From assembly GCA_022778715.1 (NCBI GenBank), contig JALFRW010000005.1:124001-188000 (forward strand): 64,000 nucleotides of DNA, read 5' to 3'. The notes below the pieces were generated by a model. That model saw only the letters and a program-made list of their open reading frames with translations. It did not search any database and was not told the origin of the DNA. Position numbers and translations under genes: made by a program. Positions 16,862 to 26,268 of this stretch are shown piece after piece; the first letter of the stretch is position 1, and every line of letters starts with the position of its first letter. Source of the stretch: Ezakiella sp. (GTDB lineage Bacteria > Bacillota > Clostridia > Tissierellales > Peptoniphilaceae).

Positions 16862-17872
16862 TTAGTCTCCCATATAATAGTTTCCAAAATATTGTTTGAA
16901 AGCTTCTTTGTCTGCTGCTTTATCTGCAATAAAGTAGCTCGTTTGACCAATATACCCCGCTTCGCCCGGAAGCGTGAGTGATGTGATATTATCCACATTG
17001 AGTTTGTCAGCTGAGGCTGCCGCAGCAATCATTTTTTCGATTGAAATATTGGTGTCCACATTTGGAAGCACTCTCTTTAAGATTGTTGGCAATTTAAACA
17101 AATTTTTAAATGAAAGAGCTTGTTTTATTGTCGCTTGAATAAATTGTTGTTGAGTTTTAATTCTAGCAAGGTCGGAACCATCTCCGTATCCGCCTGTTGT
17201 CATATCGGAGTTGTGACGCCACCTTAAAAACTTGATAGATGTTGGACCGTCAATTACTTGTAAACCCTGCTTGATGTCTATGTCAAGCGGAGGGTCTGCT
17301 GATGGGTCGTAGTAGTACATGTGAACAGGAACGTCAAATTCCACGCCGCCTATTGCGTCCACAAGATTTCTAACAGCTTCGTAGTCCACTTTTACATAAT
17401 GTCTCAAATCGAGATTTGTGAGATCTCTGATTTCTGAAATAATTCCTTCGTTGCCGCCTTTTGCGTGACCGGCGTTTAATTTCATAACGCCGTATTTTTT
17501 TGAATTAACTCTGGTATCACGAGGCAAGTTCATCATAACGATTTCGCCTGTGTCAAAATTTAGTTTGGTTAAAATCATGGTGTCGGTACGTTGCCCCTTA
17601 ACCTTGCTGATGTCTTTAACGTCGTCGCCGTCTACACCCATAACTACGAAAAATAGTTCACCGGAAATTGTTTCTTTTGGAACTTTTATCTCTTCTTCTT
17701 TTTTATCGTTTTCTTTATTTTCTTCTTCTTCAACATTTACCTCGGACTCGTCAGGTCCTTTTGCAAATAAATTTTTAAATGGGTTTTTTGCACCCACTAC
17801 CTCGGCATAAATGTAGAATGTCGAAAAAGCAATCATTGCACACAAAAATGCAATTGTAAATTTTCTTTTCAT
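16862..17872 (-). CDS. LytR-CpsA-Psr (LCP) family cell-wall polymer ligase
   Basis: Transfers polyprenyl-diphosphate-linked glycopolymers to peptidoglycan at the outer face of the membrane. 336 residues: an N-terminal membrane anchor (about 5-25), an acidic linker, then the LCP domain with GVDGDD, RTDTMILTKLNFDTGEIVMMNLPRD split over two strands, the KLNAGHAKGG segment, VDYEAVRNLVDAIGGVEFDV and FLRWRHNSD...DLARIKTQQQF. The arginines and aspartates binding the pyrophosphate are in place. Overlaps the upstream lipoprotein gene by one base. Confidence 0.94.
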   Translation of the reverse strand: MKRKFTIAFLCAMIAFSTFYIYAEVVGAKNPFKNLFAKGPDESEVNVEEEENKENDKKEEEIKVPKETISGELFFVVMGVDGDDVKDISKVKGQRTDTMILTKLNFDTGEIVMMNLPRDTRVNSKKYGVMKLNAGHAKGGNEGIISEIRDLTNLDLRHYVKVDYEAVRNLVDAIGGVEFDVPVHMYYYDPSADPPLDIDIKQGLQVIDGPTSIKFLRWRHNSDMTTGGYGDGSDLARIKTQQQFIQATIKQALSFKNLFKLPTILKRVLPNVDTNISIEKMIAAAASADKLNVDNITSLTLPGEAGYIGQTSYFIADKAADKEAFKQYFGNYYMGD

Positions 17873-18792
17873 TAATTTTCCTCTTCTTTGCTTGAAATTG
17901 CTCTTAAATATTCAGTGTTGTTTTTTACAATGCTTCTTATAGAAGCATTCACCTTATCGTCAAATTGATACGAATTCTTTTGCAAAATTTTAAATGCTTT
18001 ACTCACTGCCGTATCGGTTATAGTTTTTTTGTCGACTGCTTTGTCCAACATAATTTGGTATCTATCGTCCAGCTTACCGTCTTGATTAACGATTGGGTCG
18101 AGAGGTGTGCCATTTAAAATTAAATACAACCAGCTTTGATATCTCACTAAAAAATCGGAGTTACCCGTGAAGCTTGGATTTTTCTTTATAAACTTTTCGA
18201 TATTATTTAATTTTTCTAAAATTTGTTCAGGTTCACTCAAAAGCTTACCACTTGCGAGCACAGGGCGAGTTAAATCATCATTTTTTATTTCAAAATAACT
18301 CTTGTACGGTTCGTCTAATTCATCACAAAAAGTCAAAAAAATGCCATAATTAATAATTGGCATGTAATTATTTCCCACCTTTTGAATAATATATCCTGAA
18401 TCGTAAATCTTTTTGATTTCTGTTTTAATCTTGTCATCTGAAATATTTGAAATGGCATCTCTTTTTATAAGCATATTGTCATAATTCTCAAGCAAATAAT
18501 TTTGAATGTCTTTTTGCATAACGATATTTGTGGCGACAGATAGATTTTCCGATAGCACATCTTCCAAATCGAAAATAAGTTCTTCAGCTTTTTCTTTGTC
18601 TAAATTTTGGATTTCCTTGTTCAGATAATTTATTAAATCTTGTGAATTCTTTGGTATTTTTTTTTCGGCTGTTTCACTATTTTCGCTATCTATATTAATA
18701 TTATTTTTTCCGGTTTCTCTCACATTGTCCTTGCAACCGTACATTAGTAAAACGACCGCTAATATCAGGGCAATTCTGTGTTTTTTATTCAT
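17872..18792 (-). CDS. lipoprotein of unknown function
   Basis: 306 residues. Signal peptide with lipobox LLMYGC (Cys20), a short Asn/Glu-rich spacer and a mostly helical mature domain with no recognised family. First gene of a four-gene operon; its stop overlaps the LCP gene start (TAATG), hinting at a cell-envelope role. GGAGGG precedes the ATG, and a good promoter lies 45-70 bases upstream. Confidence 0.85.
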   Translation of the reverse strand: MNKKHRIALILAVVLLMYGCKDNVRETGKNNINIDSENSETAEKKIPKNSQDLINYLNKEIQNLDKEKAEELIFDLEDVLSENLSVATNIVMQKDIQNYLLENYDNMLIKRDAISNISDDKIKTEIKKIYDSGYIIQKVGNNYMPIINYGIFLTFCDELDEPYKSYFEIKNDDLTRPVLASGKLLSEPEQILEKLNNIEKFIKKNPSFTGNSDFLVRYQSWLYLILNGTPLDPIVNQDGKLDDRYQIMLDKAVDKKTITDTAVSKAFKILQKNSYQFDDKVNASIRSIVKNNTEYLRAISSKEEEN

Positions 18793-18835
18793 ATTATATC
18801 CCTCCGCTTGGGAAAACCAGTCTTATATAGTTTAT

Positions 18836-18864
18836 ATTATAGATTAATTCAAATTGTTTTTCAA
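18836..18864 (-). promoter_or_regulatory. promoter for the lipoprotein-LCP-fni operon
   Basis: Minus strand TTGAAA (18859-18864), 17-bp spacer, TATAAT (18836-18841), directly after the psd stop. Confidence 0.75.
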
Positions 18865-18865
18865 G

Positions 18866-19567
18866 TTACAATTTAAATAAATTTTCACGGACTTTTATCT
18901 CTCCGAGTTTGGATTCGAGAGTAATATATTTGTACAAAATTATAATCGTGGAGCCAAAACTAAAATATCCGATTTCGTCTCCTTTGTTAAAACTTTTTTT
19001 ATTAATTGTAATGGTGTTAACGTTTGTAGCACCTACGGCGATGTAGGTATAATCTTTCGATTTTAAAATCACTCTTTTGTTTTTCAAAAAAGGATTTCCC
19101 ATTTTAAAACCCGTGTCATTTACCGGAATGGATTTTCCGCCAATTATTCTTTCACTAAAAAATTCTCCATCATTAATCGCGTGGAATCTGTGATAATTTT
19201 TGGGGCTAAGATAAATAACTTGAAAATATTTATATTCTTCATCGTCACCGGTTAGAATTTTTGTGTTTACAATTTTCCCCTTAACTTCAAAAGTGGTGTC
19301 AGTGTTTATTTTACCTGCAGCAGAAATCACCCCGTCACATGGCGAAACAAATTCACCATTTCCAATCGGACGAAAGTTCAAATCAATATTTCTAATAAAA
19401 AAATCTTGAAGCGAATTATATTTTTCAGTTTTGTATTCGCCCATGTCAATTTTATAGTGACGAATAAATGCAGGAATAAAATTACGGGAAAATTTTGAGC
19501 GAGTGAAATTATATATTAATTTATTTACATATTTCAAATTGCAAAAATTGATTATAAATTTATTCAT
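18866..19567 (-). CDS. psd: phosphatidylserine decarboxylase
   Basis: Makes phosphatidylethanolamine from phosphatidylserine; membrane-associated proenzyme that cleaves itself at a serine to form the pyruvoyl cofactor. 233 residues; the self-cleavage motif is FGST at about 204-207 (LGST in E. coli), preceded by GDEIGYFSF. The PCDGVISAAG and YHRFHAINDGEF segments carry family residues. AAGGAG precedes the ATG. Divergent from pssA, which makes its substrate. Confidence 0.93.
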   Translation of the reverse strand: MNKFIINFCNLKYVNKLIYNFTRSKFSRNFIPAFIRHYKIDMGEYKTEKYNSLQDFFIRNIDLNFRPIGNGEFVSPCDGVISAAGKINTDTTFEVKGKIVNTKILTGDDEEYKYFQVIYLSPKNYHRFHAINDGEFFSERIIGGKSIPVNDTGFKMGNPFLKNKRVILKSKDYTYIAVGATNVNTITINKKSFNKGDEIGYFSFGSTIIILYKYITLESKLGEIKVRENLFKL

Positions 19568-19580
19568 TACGGCTCCTTAT

Positions 19581-19609
19581 TTGATAAGCTTCAATAAATC
19601 TAGTATAAT
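19581..19609 (+). promoter_or_regulatory. promoter for the pssA operon
   Basis: TTGATA at 19581-19586, 17-bp spacer, TATAAT at 19604-19609; AAGGAG at 19629-19634 and ATG at 19646 follow. Confidence 0.8.
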
Positions 19610-19645
19610 ATATAAAGGAAATATTCGCAAGGAGACATCTGGATT

Positions 19646-20188
19646 ATGAAAAATGAAGAAAAAAGTCTAGTAAGAAAACAGGCAGCAAATTTTATCACGT
19701 TGTTAAATATGCTTTCCGGATCAATTTCAATTCTCGCGAGCTTGAGCGGTAGATACAAAACTGCTCTTGCGATGATTTGGATTGCTGCAATTGCAGATAG
19801 GTTTGATGGGAAAGTTGCGAGAATGCTCGGGACCGACGGAGAACTTGGAGTGCAAATGGACAGCATGGGCGATGTGATTAGTTTTGGAATTGCTCCGGCG
19901 ATAAATGTCTATGTTAGAGTTTTTTTAAAACAAGATAATATTATAAAAACTTTTGGCGGAATTGTAACGGTATTATTCATGTGCGCCGGCGCACTGAGGC
20001 TGGCTAGATATAATGTAAATGGTTTAAATGAGGACAATTCATTTAACGGAATGCCGATTACTGTAGGTGGAAGTCTACTTGCAGTGACACTATTTTTTGT
20101 GAAAAATTTTGGACCGATTTTTTATATCGTAATAATGGCATTGTTTTCGATTTTGGAATTATCGACTATAAAAATAAAAAAGCGTTAG
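19646..20188 (+). CDS. pssA: CDP-diacylglycerol--serine O-phosphatidyltransferase
   Basis: Integral membrane enzyme forming phosphatidylserine. 180 residues with the CDP-alcohol phosphotransferase signature DRFDGKVARMLG...GVQMDSMGDVISFG (D-x2-D-G-x2-A-R-x8-G-x3-D-x3-D) and about five membrane helices. With the divergent psd it completes a phosphatidylethanolamine branch. First gene of a tightly packed six-gene operon ending in ltaS. Confidence 0.94.
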   Translation: MKNEEKSLVRKQAANFITLLNMLSGSISILASLSGRYKTALAMIWIAAIADRFDGKVARMLGTDGELGVQMDSMGDVISFGIAPAINVYVRVFLKQDNIIKTFGGIVTVLFMCAGALRLARYNVNGLNEDNSFNGMPITVGGSLLAVTLFFVKNFGPIFYIVIMALFSILELSTIKIKKR

Positions 20189-20199
20189 GAGGGATTATT

Positions 20200-20904
20200 A
20201 TGACACCACACAATACGGCGAATCTTGGAGATATCGAAAAAAAAGTACTTATGCCGGGAGATCCGCTTAGAGCAAAATATATTGCTGAAAACTTTTTAGA
20301 GGATGTGACTCAGTTTAACTCTGTGAGAAATATGTACGGCTATACCGGCACCTATAAGGGCGAAAGAATTTCTGTTATGGGTCATGGAATGGGAATTCCT
20401 TCAATTGGAATTTACACTTATGAATTATACAAATTTTACGGAGTGGAAGAGATAATCAGAATTGGCTCTTGTGGGGCTTATCAACCAAATTTAAAAAACT
20501 TCGATTTAATTGTTGCAATGGGAGCGTCAAGCGATTCGAACTTTGCTCATCAATTTAACGTTCCCGGCAATTTGTCTGCAATTGCTGATTTTAGTCTACT
20601 AAAAAAAGCATGGGAAGTTTCGGAACATTTAGGTAAAGAAATTCACGTGGGAAATGTACTTTCGAGTGATATTTTTTACAATTACAACGCAGACGAATGG
20701 AAAGAATGGGAAAAAATGGGAGTGCTCGCAGTGGAAATGGAATCTTACGGACTATATTTAACAGCACAGAGTTTGGGCAAAAAAGCCTTAGGAATTTTCA
20801 CCGTTTCAGACAGTTTCCACAACAAAGAAGTGACCACACCAGAGGAAAGGGAAAAATCATTTAACGATATGATTTTGTTGGCTTTAAATATATGCTTAGC
20901 GTAG
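20200..20904 (+). CDS. deoD: purine-nucleoside phosphorylase, DeoD type
   Basis: Phosphorolysis of purine (deoxy)nucleosides; hexameric NP-I family. 234 residues, full length, with MPGDPLRAKYIAE, VMGHGMGIPSIGIYTYEL, RIGSCGAYQ, VEMESYGLY and the catalytic aspartate in TVSDSFH. AGGAGG precedes the ATG. Its end overlaps the next gene by 13 bases. Confidence 0.96.
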   Translation: MTPHNTANLGDIEKKVLMPGDPLRAKYIAENFLEDVTQFNSVRNMYGYTGTYKGERISVMGHGMGIPSIGIYTYELYKFYGVEEIIRIGSCGAYQPNLKNFDLIVAMGASSDSNFAHQFNVPGNLSAIADFSLLKKAWEVSEHLGKEIHVGNVLSSDIFYNYNADEWKEWEKMGVLAVEMESYGLYLTAQSLGKKALGIFTVSDSFHNKEVTTPEEREKSFNDMILLALNICLA

Positions 20905-22397
20905 AAAAGATTTACCAAAAATTGCTTGCTGAGGATGCAATAACTTATACAAAAGGCGAAGTGGACGCTGCTAAAATGCTTTACAATCTCTTTATGGAGA
21001 TTCCATACTTTAGCGAAAACCCACAAAATGTAAAGCTCATCTCGACGGAAGAAGAAACTATTTTAAGATTTAATCAAGTTTCTATTTTGGAAAAAGGGGA
21101 CTCGATGAACTCTGTTTTAATTATAAACACAATTGACGAACCTGCACTTTTTGAAAAAATTTCAAAAGTGGATATTATGGCTATGAAAGCAACAACGGCT
21201 TCGCTTTTTAAAACCATGGAAAATTTGTCGAACGAGTTAGAAAATGGCAAAGTAGTTTTGATAAATGTGTGCGACCGTTACGGGGAACACACTGGAATTA
21301 GAACAGCAGCAAAATATGTGAAAGAATTAAAAGATAAAGGCTATCAATTTAAAGCACTTTTTCAAACTTCGCTCTCACTCTCAAGTGGCGAAGAAAGTGT
21401 TTTCTTTGGCTCGCAAGCTATTCTTAGACCAAGTTTATTTTTGGCAGGGAAAATGGCTCGAACAACAGCGTTTTATGACGGTTGTGATCCGGGATATATT
21501 TTGTCCACAATCGTTCGCGACATTACTCTAAACAGTGAGCTGATGGATAGATATCAAAACGAAGTTAGTGAACCGTTTTATGTAAACAAAATGATTGTGC
21601 CGGGTGGAACAGAATTCCAAAGTTCTGCATTTGGTTATGTTTCTTTTACAACCACTAGTGTTTCGCACTCGATTTTGGGATTTATGGACGAGTTTAAAAG
21701 AATTGTGACCGAATCTCTTCATAAGGCAATTGAAGAAGTGAATGTGAAGTATGCTAAATATTGTTTGCAAAGAAATATAAAATTTGTACCACTTAAAAAT
21801 GTTCCAACTGTTTACACTTGGAATGAATATTTGAATGAGGTGGTTACAGTTCGCGGAAATGCAATTATTTCTTCTCTGAATAGCAAAATTAAAAAAATTG
21901 AAATGAGAGAAGATGATGTCAACATTGCTGAGCTAAGGCTTAGAACCGTTAAATATCTCTACGACAATTTTAAAACGGCAAATGAGCCGGTTTTGATTTT
22001 ATATTTAGAAGAGTATCCGTTTCACAGGGTTGACACCACCGGCACGAACGATAAAGAGCGCGAATTAATGCTCACCGTTACATCTGCAATTAATAAAATT
22101 GACCCGAGCATAAAGCGAAGATTTTTCTTCCCGGAAATGAGTTACAGCTCTTTCTTCGATTTTACAGAAGATTACAGAGAATTAAAAGAGGCGACATCAC
22201 TTGTGCCGGGAGACAATAAAGAGCAGATTAAAACTATTGACATTTCGCGCGAGCTTGCAATTCCATCGGTAAATATGGGAGCGATAACAAAACTTGTGGA
22301 CGGAGAATATGTGTTTGATGATGAATATCATTTCGAAACTTTGCCAAAACTTATGACGGAGTCGATTTTGAGACTTTTAAATAATGGTGATGTATGA
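20892..22397 (+). CDS. RocB-like M20-family protein, probably catalytically inactive
   Basis: 501 residues resembling RocB (arginine-utilisation M20-type peptidase homologue): N-terminal NLFMEIPYFSENPQNVKLIST and C-terminal FFPEMSYSSFFDF...IPSVNMGAITKLVDG...YHFETLPKLM align with RocB by memory. At the places where RocB has HFDVV, the DMK aspartate and the EE pair, this protein reads INTIDE, MAMKAT and CDRYGEHTG, so the zinc ligands seem absent. Cytoplasmic, no signal peptide. Overlaps both neighbours (13 bases and ATGA), so it is co-translated with deoD and the oxidoreductase. Confidence 0.75.
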   Translation: MLSVEKIYQKLLAEDAITYTKGEVDAAKMLYNLFMEIPYFSENPQNVKLISTEEETILRFNQVSILEKGDSMNSVLIINTIDEPALFEKISKVDIMAMKATTASLFKTMENLSNELENGKVVLINVCDRYGEHTGIRTAAKYVKELKDKGYQFKALFQTSLSLSSGEESVFFGSQAILRPSLFLAGKMARTTAFYDGCDPGYILSTIVRDITLNSELMDRYQNEVSEPFYVNKMIVPGGTEFQSSAFGYVSFTTTSVSHSILGFMDEFKRIVTESLHKAIEEVNVKYAKYCLQRNIKFVPLKNVPTVYTWNEYLNEVVTVRGNAIISSLNSKIKKIEMREDDVNIAELRLRTVKYLYDNFKTANEPVLILYLEEYPFHRVDTTGTNDKERELMLTVTSAINKIDPSIKRRFFFPEMSYSSFFDFTEDYRELKEATSLVPGDNKEQIKTIDISRELAIPSVNMGAITKLVDGEYVFDDEYHFETLPKLMTESILRLLNNGDV

Positions 22398-23914
22398 AGC
22401 AAAATATAAATGTTGAAGTTAGTTTGGATTATGATGATGCCGAGATTAGACACGAGATAAAAAAGAAATTTAGAGTTAATCCCAAGAGCTACGAGATAAT
22501 TGATAGGAGTTTGGATGCAAGACGTGCAGAATTGAAGTTCAATTTAAAGCTTGAGTTTGATGAAGACAGAGAAATAAAAGGTGCTACAAAGGCAAGAGAA
22601 AAATATTTGCCAAAGATAATGCCAAAAAACAACCTCAATGTTGGTATAGTTGGAATGGGGCCGGCAGGACTTTATGCAGCGCACATTTTAAATTTGATGG
22701 GTGCAGAAGTGCATATCTTTGAGCGCGGCAGAGATGTGGATACAAGATGCGTCGATGTGGAGAAATTTATCAAGACACGCAAGTTAAATCCAAATTCGAA
22801 CATTTCTTTTGGAGAAGGTGGCGCGGGCACTTTTAGTGATGGAAAACTTACTTCCAGAAGTAAAGATGAGAAAAAAGAATATGTAAAAGATTTGCTGTTT
22901 TCGTATGGTGCACCGGAAGATATAAAGATTATGCACAAGCCTCATATTGGCACGGACGTTATGAGAGTTGTGATAAAAAATTTCAGAAACGACTTAATTC
23001 GTCGAGGAGTTAAAGTACACTTTAATTCAAAAGTGGAGAGAATTGACATTAAAAACAATGTGGCGGAAGCTATTATAGTGGGTGATGAAGTTTATAAGTT
23101 TGATAAAATAATTTTGGCACTTGGGAATGCATCACGAGATACATTTTTGAATTTGATGGAAGAAGGTGTAAATTTGGAAGCAAAGCCTTTTTCAGTTGGA
23201 TTTAGAATTGAGCACGAACAAATTTTTGTGGACAGAGCGCAATTCAAAAATTATATGGGTCACAGAAGACTTTTGCACGGTGAATATCAACTTACCGCAA
23301 AGGCGGACCAAAATGGTATATATAGCTTTTGCATGTGTCCGGGTGGAGTTGTGGTACCGAGTGCGAGCGAACCGCTTCATTTGTCAGTAAATGGCATGAG
23401 TTTTCACGATAGGGGTTTAAAAAATGCAAACGCAGCAATTGTTCGCACGGTAAATGACATAGTAGACCCTATAAAGGCAATAGAGTATCAAAGAGAAATC
23501 GAAAGAAAGGCGTTTGAACTCGGAGGCAGTGATTACACAGCACCTGCAATTTCTGTGGAAGATTTTTTAAATGGTACAAATCCAAAAAATAAGTCAAAAG
23601 TGATTCCAAGCATAAAAACCGGGGTAAAATATACAAAAATAGATGAGATTTTTGAAAAGGGTTTTTGTGACGACTTGCGAAAAGGACTTGTGAGCATGAA
23701 TAAAAAAATGCACGGTTTTACAAGTGATGCAGTTATAACGGCGCCTGAAACAAAAACAAGCTCTCCGGTAAGAATTAGAAGAGATGACAACTTCAAAACA
23801 AATATAGATGCGTTATACGCTTGCGGTGAAGGAGCGGGTTACGCCGGAGGAATAGTTAGTGCGGCACTGGACGGACTAAAATGTGCAGAGAAAATAATGG
23901 AGGAATTGGAATGA
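22394..23914 (+). CDS. FAD-dependent dehydrogenase of the COG2509 group
   Basis: 506-residue flavoprotein of unknown substrate. An N-terminal domain of about 75 residues precedes the FAD-binding loop VGIVGMGPAGLYAAHIL and a glutamate-ended strand (VHIFERG). Internal motifs SFGEGGAGTFSDGKLTSR and the C-terminal ALYACGEGAGYAGGIVSAALDGL are typical of this uncharacterised oxidoreductase group, related to geranylgeranyl-reductase-like and HI0933-like flavoproteins. ATGA overlap at both ends. Confidence 0.88.
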   Translation: MKQNINVEVSLDYDDAEIRHEIKKKFRVNPKSYEIIDRSLDARRAELKFNLKLEFDEDREIKGATKAREKYLPKIMPKNNLNVGIVGMGPAGLYAAHILNLMGAEVHIFERGRDVDTRCVDVEKFIKTRKLNPNSNISFGEGGAGTFSDGKLTSRSKDEKKEYVKDLLFSYGAPEDIKIMHKPHIGTDVMRVVIKNFRNDLIRRGVKVHFNSKVERIDIKNNVAEAIIVGDEVYKFDKIILALGNASRDTFLNLMEEGVNLEAKPFSVGFRIEHEQIFVDRAQFKNYMGHRRLLHGEYQLTAKADQNGIYSFCMCPGGVVVPSASEPLHLSVNGMSFHDRGLKNANAAIVRTVNDIVDPIKAIEYQREIERKAFELGGSDYTAPAISVEDFLNGTNPKNKSKVIPSIKTGVKYTKIDEIFEKGFCDDLRKGLVSMNKKMHGFTSDAVITAPETKTSSPVRIRRDDNFKTNIDALYACGEGAGYAGGIVSAALDGLKCAEKIMEELE

Positions 23915-24477
23915 ATTTTAAAATAACTCAGTCTCATATTACTTATCCGGAAACTTTAAAAAGAGATTTAGACAAGCAAACAAGACATGGATATGAAGCG
24001 GTGGACGTTGAAAAGAACAATCTTATTTTGGACAAAAGTGTTAAAACGTACAACTTTTTAATTCCGGAAAACACAAGACAAATGCGTGAATATTATAGAA
24101 ATAACGGCTACGGTTATGTGGAGCTCGCCGTTACGACCAGACATATTCGTATGCTTGGGCTTACTATTACAAAAGTGGATCGCCCAACGAGGGAAAGTGC
24201 AAACTATCTTTTGGTTAAGAGCTTAAATCGTGAACCTGTTATGTATTATCGCGAAATTTTGCAGGCATATCACGAAGAAGAAACAAAAAAATATTTGCCG
24301 CTTACAATTATCTATGCAGTTTTTTACACAATAAACCTTATAATGAGAAATAAAATTGCTTCTCAAATTGGAAATGTTGGATACTACATTCTTGAAGGCA
24401 TTGTAATTGTGCTGCTTGTGATTTCACTTTATCATTATTTGCGCCACAAACAATTTAAAGAGGATATAGAACAATGA
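23911..24477 (+). CDS. membrane protein of unknown function
   Basis: 188 residues from ATG 23911, supported by GGAGGA nine bases upstream; the frame is open further 5' but that overlaps the oxidoreductase. A soluble N-terminal region of about 125 residues (TRHGYEAVDVEKNNLIL, NNGYGYVELAVTTRH) precedes two membrane helices (about 128-146 and 157-177) and a charged tail. No family recognised. ATGA overlap with the following ltaS suggests a link to that membrane enzyme. Confidence 0.8.
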   Translation: MNFKITQSHITYPETLKRDLDKQTRHGYEAVDVEKNNLILDKSVKTYNFLIPENTRQMREYYRNNGYGYVELAVTTRHIRMLGLTITKVDRPTRESANYLLVKSLNREPVMYYREILQAYHEEETKKYLPLTIIYAVFYTINLIMRNKIASQIGNVGYYILEGIVIVLLVISLYHYLRHKQFKEDIEQ

Positions 24478-26255
24478 TATTAATGCTTATAATATTGGTG
24501 AAATTTTTCTACTTTTATGACAAAGTTAATATCCAAAAGAATTATTTCTACACTGTATTATATTCAACACTTTTTGTCTCAGTTATTACGCTGGGACTTA
24601 ATTTGTTATCAATAAAGACGGGAGTAGCATTGTGGGCAATAATATATTACACTATTTCAATCGTGATGTTGATAGACGTGGTCTACTTTAAGCACTTTAA
24701 TCAGCTCACAACAGTAAACCTATTGGTGCAAATAAAACATTTGTCAACCGTCGGTGATTCGCTGCTGGTGCTTCTTGACCCAAGCATGCTCATTTTAATT
24801 CTGGACTTAATAATCATTCCTTTTTTACCGGAAAAAGCTATCGGATTTATAATAGGCGGCGTGGACTACAAGGTAGTATTTTTTGTATTTATAATATTTT
24901 TTCTGGAAATTTTGTATTTAAATAAAACCAGAATTATTAAACAAGATATTGTGACATACCACGGAGCAGACTTAATCGGAAGTCTTGGTAAAGACGCGTG
25001 GGAACTAAAAAAACAAGTAAATCCGGAAGATTTAAATAATTATATCTATAAGACTGATGAAAACGACAGATATTTTGGCTCATTAAAAGGGTCAAATTTA
25101 ATTATAATTCAAGTGGAAGCACTGCAAAATTTTTTACTTGAAAGAGATTACAAAGGCATTTCAATTGTGCCCTCTGTGAAGAGATTCTCAGAAGACGAAC
25201 ATAGCATTTACTTTAATAATATGTATCAAATCATCGGCAGGGGAAACACTTCTGACGCTGAATTTGCAACTTTAACTTCAATAATTCCACCAAGAAATGC
25301 ACTTGCATATATGGAATTTCAATCCAGAAACTATTATTCAATACCTATACAGTTTAAAAATATGGGCTACAACACGATGATTTTCCACGGGAATGAAAAG
25401 CATTATTACAATAGACACGTTATTTATCCGCAACTTGGATTTAATAAGTATTTCGGAAAAGAAGATTACGTCTTTAAAGAAGAAAACAAAATAGGATTTG
25501 GAATAAACGATCATGATTTTCTAAATCAATCATTGGATAAAATGCTAAAAGAAGAAAAAAACGGGCCAATTTTTGCATTTATAATCACTCTTTCAAGTCA
25601 CACACCTTTTAATATGCCGGAGAAATTCAGTCCGAAAATTGCATCCAGTCATGACGAAACAAATATGGTTGGTAGATATATAAATTCTATAAATTATGCC
25701 GATTGGGCACTTGGAGATTTCTTAAACAAAATGAAAGAAACAGGACTAATGGAACGTTCCACCGTTGTGCTTTATGGGGATCATTTTGCAATTTCTGCAG
25801 CAAACACTGAAGACACTGCTGCAATGGTGGATGCGTTTGATTATAAATTTGGATATTCTTATGACGATATGATGAATATTCCTCTTATCATACACAACAA
25901 GAATTTAAAGAGAGAAACAATCACAAATACTTGTTCGCAAATTGACATCTTGCCAACGCTTTTAAATTTGTATGGCGTGAAAGAATCGGGAGGAGTAGTT
26001 TTTGGAAGTGACATAATAAATCATCCAAGCAATTTTTGTTTGCCGGCAGGATATATGATAGAAGGTTCATTTTTTGCAAATGACATTTTTGTTATGATGG
26101 ACACAACCGGCGATATAAATGAGGCTCGTGCATTTAAAATTGGAACTCATGCTCCTCAAGATGCAAAACAATATGAAGAGCTTTATAAAGAATTGATGAG
26201 AAAGCAAACTATTTCAAAATATGCACTCTTCTTCAACAAGATGACAAAACAATAA
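24474..26255 (+). CDS. lipoteichoic acid synthase-like sulfatase-fold phosphoglycerol transferase
   Basis: Polytopic N-terminus (about five helices, 1-165) followed by an extracellular sulfatase-fold domain. The nucleophile threonine is in RGNTSDAEFATLTS (about 257), the metal glutamate in IIIQVEALQNF, and the metal pair in LYGDHFAI (about 433). 593 residues, close to classical LtaS. It polymerises glycerol-phosphate or decorates a glycolipid anchor (family knowledge). Last gene of the pssA operon, so lipid head-group and teichoic acid genes are co-expressed. Overlaps the previous gene by ATGA. Confidence 0.9.
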   Translation: MILMLIILVKFFYFYDKVNIQKNYFYTVLYSTLFVSVITLGLNLLSIKTGVALWAIIYYTISIVMLIDVVYFKHFNQLTTVNLLVQIKHLSTVGDSLLVLLDPSMLILILDLIIIPFLPEKAIGFIIGGVDYKVVFFVFIIFFLEILYLNKTRIIKQDIVTYHGADLIGSLGKDAWELKKQVNPEDLNNYIYKTDENDRYFGSLKGSNLIIIQVEALQNFLLERDYKGISIVPSVKRFSEDEHSIYFNNMYQIIGRGNTSDAEFATLTSIIPPRNALAYMEFQSRNYYSIPIQFKNMGYNTMIFHGNEKHYYNRHVIYPQLGFNKYFGKEDYVFKEENKIGFGINDHDFLNQSLDKMLKEEKNGPIFAFIITLSSHTPFNMPEKFSPKIASSHDETNMVGRYINSINYADWALGDFLNKMKETGLMERSTVVLYGDHFAISAANTEDTAAMVDAFDYKFGYSYDDMMNIPLIIHNKNLKRETITNTCSQIDILPTLLNLYGVKESGGVVFGSDIINHPSNFCLPAGYMIEGSFFANDIFVMMDTTGDINEARAFKIGTHAPQDAKQYEELYKELMRKQTISKYALFFNKMTKQ

Positions 26256-26268
26256 TAGAATAACTTTT

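Noticed and set aside
16861..17028. 56-codon N-terminal extension of fni
   Set aside because: It lies inside the LCP gene, has no ribosome binding site and no family similarity; the TTG at 16860 has a well-spaced GGGAG.
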